Of a stretch of DNA of 38,079 bases, positions 1 through 6,023 are shown piece by piece. The notes under the pieces are model-generated. The model was not told the origin of the DNA. It worked only from the letters and a program-made list of their open reading frames with translations, and ran no database searches. Source of the stretch: Bradyrhizobium sp. 21 (GTDB lineage: Bacteria; Pseudomonadota; Alphaproteobacteria; Rhizobiales; Xanthobacteraceae); the NCBI RefSeq assembly GCF_023073335.1, contig NZ_JADPJG010000021.1, positions 39,897 to 77,975 on the forward strand. The letters are read 5' to 3'. Numbering within the stretch: the stretch's first letter is position 1; each line of letters opens with the position of its first letter. The translations under genes were made by a program, and so were the position numbers.

Positions 1-311
1 TTGCCCTGCACGCGCAGGGGCGAAGCGATGTTCTCGTAGACCGTCAGCGAGGGGTAATTGATGAACTGCTGATAGACCATGGCGACGGAGCGCTGGCGCA
101 CGTCGGCGCCGGTGACGTCCTTGCCGTTGACCAGCACCTTGCCCGTGGTCGGCTTGTCGAGGCCGGCGAGAAGCCGCATGATCGAGGTCTTGCCGGACAG
201 GGTCGGCCCGAGCAGCACGTTGAGCGTGCCGCTCTCGAGCGTCAGCGAGACGTCGCGGATGTGCGCGGCACCATCGACAGTCCGGGTCACGTGATCGAGT
301 GTCACGGTCAT
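1..311 (-). CDS. glpS: Glycerol ABC transporter ATPase GlpS (N-terminal part only)
   Basis: The gene starts at 311 and runs off the left edge, leaving about 103 residues. It reads as the N-terminal half of a sugar/polyol ABC importer ATPase. The nucleotide loop is unusual: GPTLSGKTS (residues 35-43) replaces the standard GPSGCGKST. From memory, rhizobial GlpS proteins carry this kind of variant loop. The Q-loop follows at VYQQF (residues 79-83). The start overlaps the glpD stop by four bases (ATGA), so the two genes are translationally coupled. Context with glpD and glpR supports glycerol import, with permease and binding-protein genes expected further left. It would act on the inner face of the cytoplasmic membrane. 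The signature motif and Walker B lie outside the window. Confidence 0.88.
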   Translation of the reverse strand, partial: MTVTLDHVTRTVDGAAHIRDVSLTLESGTLNVLLGPTLSGKTSIMRLLAGLDKPTTGKVLVNGKDVTGADVRQRSVAMVYQQFINYPSLTVYENIASPLRVQG

Positions 312-1858
312 GAGCGTCCTCCCGCTTCCAGCAGGGGACTTTGCTGCACGGCGTGGGTCCTGATCCAGTCATCAAGCGCGGCGATCTCGTCGGCACTTAG
401 TCGCAGGCCGAGCTTGGAACGGCGCCAGACGATGTCCTCGGCCGTGACGGCCCATTCATTGGCCATGAGATAGCGAACCTCGCGCTCGGTCAGCGTGGCG
501 CCGAAGGACTGGCCGAGGTCGGATGCCGATTTCGCGTCGCCCAACAGCTTGATCGCGCGGGTGCCATAGGCTCGCGCCAGGCGCCGCGCATGCTCGTGGC
601 CGAGGAAGGGATAGCCGCGCTGCAGCTCGGCAATCAGGCCGTCGACATCGGACACGCCCATGTCGCCGCCGGGCAGCGGCCATTTGCCGGTCCAGCCTTC
701 GCGCGCTTTCGCACTGCGAAGATAGGGCGCGAGCCGCTCCAGCGCCTCCTCGGCCAGCCGGCGGTAGGTGGTGATCTTGCCGCCATAGATTGACAGCAGC
801 GGCACGCCGCCGGGGGTGTCGAGCTCAAACACGTAGTCGCGGGTCGCGGCCTTGGCTTCGCTGGCGCCATCGTCATAAAGCGGGCGCACGCCGGAATAGG
901 TCCAGACCACGTCGTCCGATGTCACGGGCTTGGCCAGATATTCGCTCGCGGCAGCGCAGAGATATTGGATCTCCTCAGGTGTAGCCTTCACCTTGGACGG
1001 ATCGCCGTCATAATCGCGATCGGTGGTGCCGATCAGCGTGAAATCGTCTTGATACGGAATCACAAAGATGATGCGACCATCGGCGTTCTGGAACATGTAG
1101 GCGCGGTCGTGGTCGTAGAGTTTTTTCACGACGATGTGCGAGCCCTGCACCAGGCGCACCTTGGCCTTGGCATTGACGCCAGCGCCGCGGCCGAGCACGT
1201 CCTCGACCCAGGGGCCGCCGGCATTGACCAGCGCCCGGGCCTGGACCTGCGAGCGCGCGCCGGTCAGCGTGTCGATCATGCTGACGGTCCAGATGCCGTC
1301 GGATTGCTTGATATTCGTTGCGCGGGTGCGGGTGCGGATCTCGGCGCCCTTGTCGGCGGCATCGCGCGCATTGAGCACGACGAGACGGGCGTCATCGACG
1401 AAGCAGTCGGAATATTCGAACGCGCGGGTATAGCGGTTCGGGATTAGCGGGCGACCGACCTCGTCGCGCCGCAGATCGACCGAGCGGGTCGCAGGCAGCA
1501 GATGCCGGCCGCCGATGTGGTCATAGAGGAAGAGGCCGAGCCGCAGCAGCCAGGCCGGCCGCAGGCCCGCATGGTGCGGCAGAACGAAACGCAAGGGGCG
1601 AATGATGTGGGGCGCGATGCCCCAGAGGATCTCGCGCTCGATCAGCGCCTCGCGGACCAGGCGAAACTCGTAATATTCGAGATAACGCAGGCCGCCATGC
1701 ACCAGCTTGGTCGACCAGGACGACGTCCCGCTCGCCAGATCGTTCATTTCGCACAGGAAAACCGTGTTGCCGCGGCCCACCGCGTCGCGCGCGATGCCGC
1801 AGCCGTTAACACCGCCTCCAATGATGGCGAGGTCGAAAATACGCTCCAACAGACGCAT
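308..1858 (-). CDS. glpD: Aerobic glycerol-3-phosphate dehydrogenase
   Basis: A 516-residue FAD enzyme that oxidises sn-glycerol-3-phosphate to dihydroxyacetone phosphate and passes electrons to the quinone pool at the inner membrane. The FAD-binding Rossmann motif IIGGGVNGCGIA is at residues 12-23, followed by a conserved arginine-rich segment. The second half carries the typical GlpD C-terminal domain. Length matches the family (about 500-520). The ATG at 1858 is the only sensible start before the FAD motif, but it lacks a normal Shine-Dalgarno: a G-run directly precedes it, and a 7-bp hairpin with AAGGAA in its loop lies just upstream. It overlaps glpS by four bases. Its promoter is overlapped by a probable GlpR operator. 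Identification is firm. Confidence 0.96.
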   Translation of the reverse strand: MRLLERIFDLAIIGGGVNGCGIARDAVGRGNTVFLCEMNDLASGTSSWSTKLVHGGLRYLEYYEFRLVREALIEREILWGIAPHIIRPLRFVLPHHAGLRPAWLLRLGLFLYDHIGGRHLLPATRSVDLRRDEVGRPLIPNRYTRAFEYSDCFVDDARLVVLNARDAADKGAEIRTRTRATNIKQSDGIWTVSMIDTLTGARSQVQARALVNAGGPWVEDVLGRGAGVNAKAKVRLVQGSHIVVKKLYDHDRAYMFQNADGRIIFVIPYQDDFTLIGTTDRDYDGDPSKVKATPEEIQYLCAAASEYLAKPVTSDDVVWTYSGVRPLYDDGASEAKAATRDYVFELDTPGGVPLLSIYGGKITTYRRLAEEALERLAPYLRSAKAREGWTGKWPLPGGDMGVSDVDGLIAELQRGYPFLGHEHARRLARAYGTRAIKLLGDAKSASDLGQSFGATLTEREVRYLMANEWAVTAEDIVWRRSKLGLRLSADEIAALDDWIRTHAVQQSPLLEAGGRS

Positions 1859-1868
1859 CCCCCGGCGG

Positions 1869-1888
1869 CCACTCGTTCCTTCGAGTGG
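1869..1888 (-). promoter_or_regulatory. Hairpin in the glpD leader
   Basis: A perfect 7-bp inverted repeat (CCACTCG / CGAGTGG) with a six-base loop lies 11-30 bases upstream of the glpD ATG. Read on the glpD strand, the loop holds AAGGAA, the only Shine-Dalgarno-like stretch in the leader. Whether it affects translation or is only a DNA palindrome cannot be told from sequence. Confidence 0.4.
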
Positions 1889-1891
1889 TTA

Positions 1892-1931
1892 CTTTCGTTT
1901 TTGATTAGATCACACCGAAAAACGAAAGCAA
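1892..1931 (-). promoter_or_regulatory. glpD promoter with probable GlpR operator
   Basis: A perfect 11-bp inverted repeat, CTTTCGTTTTT (1892-1902) and AAAAACGAAAG (1918-1928), is separated by 15 bases. On the minus strand it overlaps a plausible sigma-70 promoter: TTGCTT (1931-1926), 16 bases, TCTAAT (1909-1904). TTTCG/CGAAA half-sites are common in operators of DeoR-family repressors, and glpR lies in the same locus. More GAAAG motifs follow at 1935, 1947 and 1956, about one helical turn apart. The palindrome is seen; the link to GlpR is inferred. Confidence 0.65.
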
Positions 1932-2038
1932 GATGAAAGAGAGGCGGAAAGAAGCGAAAGCGGAACATTCTGGTGGGCAATTCGCAACCAAAATGGGCGC
2001 CTCAGAGGGTGATTCGAAGCGCATCGGGCTCTTGATGA

Positions 2039-2088
2039 GTCATCCTGATTTATATAGTCATAATAGTCATATTGGTTCTATTCGTCAT
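2039..2088 (+). promoter_or_regulatory. Phased GTCAT repeats upstream of vapB
   Basis: Four copies of GTCAT start at 2039, 2057, 2066 and 2084, spaced 18, 9 and 18 bases, all multiples of nine. The middle two form a direct repeat TAGTCATA. The last copy overlaps the vapB start codon. The stretch is AT-rich compared with its surroundings. It is probably the promoter/operator region of the toxin-antitoxin operon, where the antitoxin or the complex would bind. That role is inferred. Confidence 0.45.
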
Positions 2089-2368
2089 GACAAACCACAA
2101 CACTGCTCCCGATTCGCCGCCGACCGACACGTGGACGCTTGCCAATGCCAAGGCACGCCTGTCCGAAGTGGTCGATCGCGCCCAAACTGGCCCTCAGATC
2201 ATCACCCGACACGGAAGGCCCAACGCCGTGGTCGTTTCCGCAGATGAATGGGCGCGAAAGACCGCACGCAAAGGCACGCTCGCCGAATTCTTGCTGGCTT
2301 CGCCGCTGCGCGGTGCCGAACTCGAACTTGAACGCATGCAGGATGAACCACGCGACGAGATGCCGTGA
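2087..2368 (+). CDS. vapB: Phd/YefM-type antitoxin (VapB partner)
   Basis: A 93-residue antitoxin of the Phd/YefM fold. The core WTLANAKARLSEVVDRA (residues 16-32) followed by GPQIITRHGRPNAVVVSADEW is the classic Phd N-terminal dimerisation and DNA-binding domain. The acidic C-terminus (ELELERMQDEPRDE) would wrap and neutralise the toxin. The ATG at 2087 is preferred over a TTG at 2072, because the family core begins shortly after it. The stop overlaps the vapC GTG start by four bases (GTGA). Autoregulation of the operon is expected for the family, and the phased GTCAT repeats upstream fit that. The pair lies on the opposite strand to the glycerol genes around it. Confidence 0.88.
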   Translation: MTNHNTAPDSPPTDTWTLANAKARLSEVVDRAQTGPQIITRHGRPNAVVVSADEWARKTARKGTLAEFLLASPLRGAELELERMQDEPRDEMP

Positions 2369-2790
2369 ACCTGCTCCTCGACACCAACGTGCTGTCGGAG
2401 GTTCAGCGGCCGGCGCCTTCCCCGGGAGTTCTGGCGTGGCTCGATACAGTCGACGAGGATCGTGCGTTCATCAGCGTTGCCTCGATCGCCGAGCTTCGCC
2501 GCGGCATCGCCTTGCTGAATGACGGCCGCCGGCGCGCGGCGCTAGCCGCCTGGCTCGCCCATGACCTGCCGGCTCGGTTTGCCGAGCGCATCCTGCCGAT
2601 CGACCGCGGGGTGGCCGAGCGCTGGGGCGATCTGATGGCGCAGAGCCGCAAAAGCGGTGTTGCACTGTCCGTGATGGACGGCTTCTTTGCTGCCACCGCG
2701 CTCGCCAATAATCTCACGCTCGTCACACGCAATGTGAAGGATTTTGCGGCCTTCGGCGTTCCGCTGTTCAACCCATGGGACGACGCGTAA
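2365..2790 (+). CDS. vapC: PIN-domain toxin VapC
   Basis: A 141-residue PIN-domain ribonuclease, full length for VapC. The acidic metal site is intact: D6 in LLLDTNVLSE, E43 in SIAELRRG, D105 in SVMDGFFAATA, with TRNVKDF (residues 121-127) closing the site. Family members cleave tRNA or rRNA when freed from the antitoxin; the target here is unknown. The GTG start is fixed by the four-base overlap with the antitoxin stop. The stop lies only four bases from the convergent glpR stop, with no terminator between them. All catalytic residues are present, so the toxin should be active. Confidence 0.93.
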   Translation: MNLLLDTNVLSEVQRPAPSPGVLAWLDTVDEDRAFISVASIAELRRGIALLNDGRRRAALAAWLAHDLPARFAERILPIDRGVAERWGDLMAQSRKSGVALSVMDGFFAATALANNLTLVTRNVKDFAAFGVPLFNPWDDA

Positions 2791-2794
2791 GCCG

Positions 2795-3643
2795 CTATCG
2801 CAGCCGTACCACCGGCGCAGCTTCAGGCGCGGCATCCTGCGCCTCGGCCTGGGAGTCATCGATATCCCCCGCGGCCTTCGGCATCGCCGCCATTACCTCG
2901 ATGCCCTTGCCGTGGCAGATCGTGGCGAGCCGCTCGGGCAGTTCCTGGTCGGTGACGAAGGTCTGGATCTGGCTGATATGGGCGATTCGCACCGGCGCGC
3001 TGCGGCGCAGCTTGGTCGAGTCCGCAACCAGCATGACGCTGCGGGCGTTGGCGATGATGGCTTGCGCCACCTGCACCTCGCGATAGTCGAAGTCGAGCAG
3101 CGCGCCCTCCTCGTCGATCGCGGACGCCCCGATGATGGCATAGTCGACCTTGAATTGGCCGATCAGCTGCGTCGCGGTCGACCCGACCACTGCGCCGTCG
3201 GCGCGCCGCACCGTGCCGCCGGCGACCACCACTTCGATGCGGGGATGACGGTAGAGCAGCATGGCCACGTTGAGATTGTTGGTGATGACGAGCAGGTCCT
3301 CGTGCGAGGTCAGCGCGCTTGCGACCTCCTCCGTCGTGGTGCCGATGTTGATGAACAGCGAGCACCCGTTCGGGATCAGCGACGCGGCCGCAGCTCCGAT
3401 CGCCTTCTTCTCGTCGGCGGCGACGAAGCGGCGCGCCTCATAAGCGAGGTTTTCGACCCCGGAGGCGATGATGGCGCCGCCATGGATGCGGGTGAGCGAG
3501 CGGCGCTCGCAGAGATCGTTGAGATCCTTGCGGATGGTCTGCGCCGAGACCTCGAACCGGCGCGCGAGCTCCTCGACCATGACGCGGCCCGAGGCCCGCG
3601 CGAGGTTGAGGATTTCGGCCTGGCGATGGGTTAGTCCGGTCAC
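2795..3643 (-). CDS. glpR: DeoR-family repressor of glycerol metabolism
   Basis: A 282-residue DeoR-family regulator. The winged helix-turn-helix spans residues 5-57, with the recognition stretch VSAQTIRKDLNDL and the family signature ending LTRIHGGA. The C-terminal sugar-phosphate sensor domain has GTTTEEVA (about residues 101-108) and AGGTVRRADGAVVG. GlpR proteins bind glycerol-3-phosphate (or glycerol) and release glp operators. The start is GTG at 3643; no in-frame ATG lies upstream. A roughly 30-residue Ala/Gln/Asp-rich tail after residue 250 is a poorly conserved extension. It lies upstream of glpD on the same strand but is separated from it by vapBC, so glpD must use its own promoter. 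Confidence 0.92.
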   Translation of the reverse strand: MTGLTHRQAEILNLARASGRVMVEELARRFEVSAQTIRKDLNDLCERRSLTRIHGGAIIASGVENLAYEARRFVAADEKKAIGAAAASLIPNGCSLFINIGTTTEEVASALTSHEDLLVITNNLNVAMLLYRHPRIEVVVAGGTVRRADGAVVGSTATQLIGQFKVDYAIIGASAIDEEGALLDFDYREVQVAQAIIANARSVMLVADSTKLRRSAPVRIAHISQIQTFVTDQELPERLATICHGKGIEVMAAMPKAAGDIDDSQAEAQDAAPEAAPVVRLR

Positions 3644-3749
3644 GGCGATGGCCTCGGATCAGGAAGCTGCATGGTGCGGCGGTTCGCACTCCCGGTCAAT
3701 GCGCGCGCCGATCACGGTTAACGGACGAAGCTCATCACCACGCCATTTC

Positions 3750-4436
3750 TTACCAGGTCATGGCGGCGGCAAGGAGCGCCAGCAGCGCAGGATCGTCGTA
3801 AGCGCTGGCGGAAGCGACCGCGCCGGCCGCAACAAGGTCGGCGTGGCTGAGCGTGGTGCGCATCCCGATGGTCGGAATGCCGGCGGCCGCGGCCGATTGC
3901 ACGCCGGAACGGGAATCCTCGAACGCGATGGAGGCTGCCGCGCTGGCCCCGGCAAAGCGCAGCCCTTCCTGATAGGGCAGCGGATGCGGCTTGCCGTGCG
4001 GCAGCTCGTCGCCGATCACGATCGCCTTGAAGCGGTGCGTGATGCCGAGGCCGGACAGCAGCAGCTCGGCGTTGAGACGCGGCGCGTTGGTCACCGCCAC
4101 CATGGGAATGCCGGCAGCATCCGCGCGGTCGAGCAACGCCATCAGGCCCGGCAGCGGCGCGATCTGCCCAGCCGCCAGCTCACGAAAGATCGCCTCCTTC
4201 TCGCCGAGAATCACGACCCGCCGTTCCGGCGATTCGTCCGGCAGAAATCGCTCCCCGATCGACACATTGGAAAAGCCCTGGAGCTCGCGTTTGAAGCGTT
4301 CGTCATCCACGACATGACCGCGCGGGGCGAACACACGGTGAAACGCCTCGCGATGAAGGGGGTCCGTGTCGGCCAGCGTGCCGTCGATGTCGAACAGCAG
4401 CGCCCTGCCCATCGCTCGTCCCTTGGCTTCGATCAT
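3750..4436 (-). CDS. HAD-superfamily phosphatase/phosphoglucomutase-like
   Basis: A 228-residue haloacid dehalogenase-fold hydrolase of the beta-phosphoglucomutase/phosphatase subgroup. Motif I is FDIDGTLADTD (nucleophile D16, acid D18), motif II is VAVTNAP, the lysine of motif III is in GDELPHGKPHPLPY and motif IV is FEDSRSG. The helical cap lies between motifs I and II. The ATG at 4436 is chosen because GGAAAG sits seven bases upstream; a TTG at 4451 is an alternative. It is 106 bases upstream of glpR on the same strand. A small phosphorylated metabolite of glycerol or sugar metabolism is a reasonable guess for its substrate, but the sequence does not fix it. Confidence 0.85.
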   Translation of the reverse strand: MIEAKGRAMGRALLFDIDGTLADTDPLHREAFHRVFAPRGHVVDDERFKRELQGFSNVSIGERFLPDESPERRVVILGEKEAIFRELAAGQIAPLPGLMALLDRADAAGIPMVAVTNAPRLNAELLLSGLGITHRFKAIVIGDELPHGKPHPLPYQEGLRFAGASAAASIAFEDSRSGVQSAAAAGIPTIGMRTTLSHADLVAAGAVASASAYDDPALLALLAAAMTW

Positions 4437-4590
4437 GTCCGTACTTTCCAAAATCCGCGGCGCATCGATGCGCGAGACGTATCAATGCAGCGCCGATCGC
4501 GCAATGACGCATGGACATGACTACGACACCGCACTCGACAAAGTCCCGCGCGGCTGCAACACTCCGCGCAAGATCAAAAAGGAGGAAACG

Positions 4591-5058
4591 ATGACGATCA
4601 ACCGACGCGATCTCGCTCTCTCGACTCTTGCCGCCTCGACTCTTGCCGCCTCGGCACTTGCTTTCGCTGCGCCGGCGCTGGCGGCCTCGGCGGACGAGGA
4701 AGCCGTGGCGAAGAAGGTCGAGGCCTTCCGCCTCGCCCAGATCGCGGCCGATCCCAAGGCGCTGGGCGCGCTCTGCGCCGACGAGGTGAGTTACAGCCAT
4801 TCCAGCGGCAAGGTCGAGGACAAGGCGACCTTCGTCGCCAACGCCACCGACGGCAAGTCCAAATTCCTGTCGATCGAATACAAGGACCCGACCATCAAGG
4901 TCGTCGGCCCCGCCGCGATCGTGCGCTTCCACTGGATTGCGGAACAGGAGATGGCGGCCGATGGGAAGAAAGTGCCGACCAACCTTCACATCCTGATGAA
5001 CTGGCAGAAGCAGGGCGACGATTGGAAGCTGCTGTCGCGGTCAGCTACGAAGTTGTGA
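4591..5058 (+). CDS. Exported NTF2-like (SnoaL/DUF4440) protein
   Basis: A 155-residue protein with an N-terminal export signal of twin-arginine appearance (NRRDLALS, then a long Ala/Leu stretch ending APALAAS near residue 32). The rest is a single NTF2-like cone-shaped domain: helix EEAVAKKVEAFRLAQ, the PKALGALCADEVSY strand-turn, and a C-terminal sheet ending DWKLLSRSATKL. Such domains bind small ligands or act as mild enzymes; no catalytic residues can be assigned. A strong ribosome site GGAGG (4581-4585) fixes the ATG. The signal peptide contains a perfect tandem repeat of 15 bases. It stands alone, divergent from the HAD gene. Confidence 0.85.
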   Translation: MTINRRDLALSTLAASTLAASALAFAAPALAASADEEAVAKKVEAFRLAQIAADPKALGALCADEVSYSHSSGKVEDKATFVANATDGKSKFLSIEYKDPTIKVVGPAAIVRFHWIAEQEMAADGKKVPTNLHILMNWQKQGDDWKLLSRSATKL

Positions 5059-5067
5059 TCAACGACA

Positions 5068-5168
5068 TCATTCCGGGACGTGCCGACCGGCGCGGTCCCG
5101 GAATCCATTTATCGACATTTTCTGCGGCAAGTTAAGTCCGGGGTTCGCGCTTTGCGCCCCCGGAATGA
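5068..5168. repeat. Compound palindromic intergenic element
   Basis: A 101-base element has inverted ends, TCATTCCGGG (5068-5077) and CCCGGAATGA (5159-5168). It holds two internal hairpins: ATTCCGGGAC/GTCCCGGAAT (5070-5079, 5095-5104; perfect 10 bp) and TCCGGGG/CCCCGGA (5137-5143, 5158-5164). It follows the NTF2-like gene and may also serve as a transcription stop. It resembles the dispersed palindromes common between genes in Bradyrhizobium (from memory, not searched). Confidence 0.65.
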
Positions 5169-5179
5169 CAGGCGAAAAA

Positions 5180-5371
5180 TTACGCCGCTTCCTTCACATC
5201 GCCGTTAACCAGCTTGCGCGCGGCGCGCTCAGCTTCGCGGGCGTTGCGGAAGAGTTGCCCTTCGAGGCGATTGAATTGGTGGGACGAGGCGAAGAAGCAG
5301 TAGCCTCCGTCGCCGCGGACGACGATGCCTGCGGTCTGCGAATTGACTTCGATGATGTAGCTGTCCGGCAT
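5180..5371 (-). CDS. Small conserved-looking protein of unknown function
   Basis: A 63-residue protein starting MPDSYIIEVNSQTAG. I do not recognise a named family. It looks like a compact alpha/beta domain: beta-strands around YIIEVNSQTAGIVVRG and GYCFFASSHQFN, then an amphipathic helix FRNAREAERAARKLVNG. No signal peptide or membrane segment is visible. GAGGAA about ten bases upstream supports the ATG at 5371. Its leader contains a nested hairpin (5401-5443). It sits alone between the NTF2-like gene and the thioesterase, on the strand of the latter. Codon use is like its neighbours, so it is probably a real gene. Confidence 0.6.
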   Translation of the reverse strand: MPDSYIIEVNSQTAGIVVRGDGGYCFFASSHQFNRLEGQLFRNAREAERAARKLVNGDVKEAA

Positions 5372-5400
5372 GGTCCGTGGATTCCTCAATGCGGGCAAAC

Positions 5401-5443
5401 AACCGGATCTCTGCCCGAAAGTTCCTCGGGCAATCAGCCGGTT
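5401..5443 (-). promoter_or_regulatory. Nested hairpin in the leader of the 63-residue gene
   Basis: Two concentric inverted repeats share a centre: outer AACCGG/CCGGTT (5401-5406, 5438-5443) and inner TGCCCGA/TCGGGCA (5412-5418, 5426-5432). Five unpaired bases lie on each side between them and the loop has seven bases. No T-run follows on either strand. It lies about 30 bases upstream of the small gene. It could be a structured leader or a protein-binding site. Confidence 0.45.
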
Positions 5444-5591
5444 TCCACCCCGAATCGACACGCAATTGAGTACGCCGGGACCTCATTCGTTTTATGACTG
5501 GTTCTTGGCGAAGCCGCGACGCGGACTCAGAGGCGCCGCGATTGGCCAATGCTGCACGTCTTCGTGAGATGGGACAGAGCGTCGCGCGCGA

Positions 5592-6002
5592 TTACGTAGC
5601 GATCGCCGTATCGGTCGGGCGAACCGCCTGCGGGCGACCGTGTTCGTCGATCGAGACGTAGGTGAAATTGCCGTCGGTGACGAGGAACGGATGCTGCTCC
5701 CCGCGACGCAGTGCCCATGCTTCCAGGTGTACGGTGATGGACGTGCGCCCGACGCGGACGAGCTGGGCGTGAACCGAAACGAGATCGCCGACATAGACGG
5801 CCTTGCGAAAATTCATCGCTTCGATTGCGACGGTCACTGTCCGCGACTTCGCGACTTTTGAGGCAAACACGCCGCCGCCGACATCCATCTGGCTCAGCAG
5901 CCAGCCGCCGAAAATGTCGCCGTTGGCATTGGTGTCGGCGGGCATCGCCAGCGTGCGGATGCAGAGATCGCCGCCCGGCCCGGAATTGGCTTGTTCGTTC
6001 AT
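5592..6002 (-). CDS. YciA-type acyl-CoA thioesterase
   Basis: A 136-residue single hotdog-fold thioesterase that hydrolyses acyl-CoA to free acid and CoA in the cytosol. The signature MPADTNANGDIFGGWLLSQ (residues 20-38) is that of YciA/acyl-CoA hydrolase proteins and includes the catalytic aspartate of NGDIFGGW. FRKAVYVGDLVSV and the strand ITVHLEAWA follow as in the family, which works as a hexamer. It lies 21 bases after the fadJ-like gene on the same strand, so it is likely co-transcribed with the beta-oxidation genes. There it could recover CoA from acyl-CoAs that stall. Length is normal. Confidence 0.9.
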   Translation of the reverse strand: MNEQANSGPGGDLCIRTLAMPADTNANGDIFGGWLLSQMDVGGGVFASKVAKSRTVTVAIEAMNFRKAVYVGDLVSVHAQLVRVGRTSITVHLEAWALRRGEQHPFLVTDGNFTYVSIDEHGRPQAVRPTDTAIAT

Positions 6003-6023
6003 GCAGATCTCATTTGAAATTGC

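Noticed and set aside
1962..1990. EcfG promoter for vapBC starting at GGAAC
   Set aside because: At 16 bases the -10 position reads CGCA, not CGTT.
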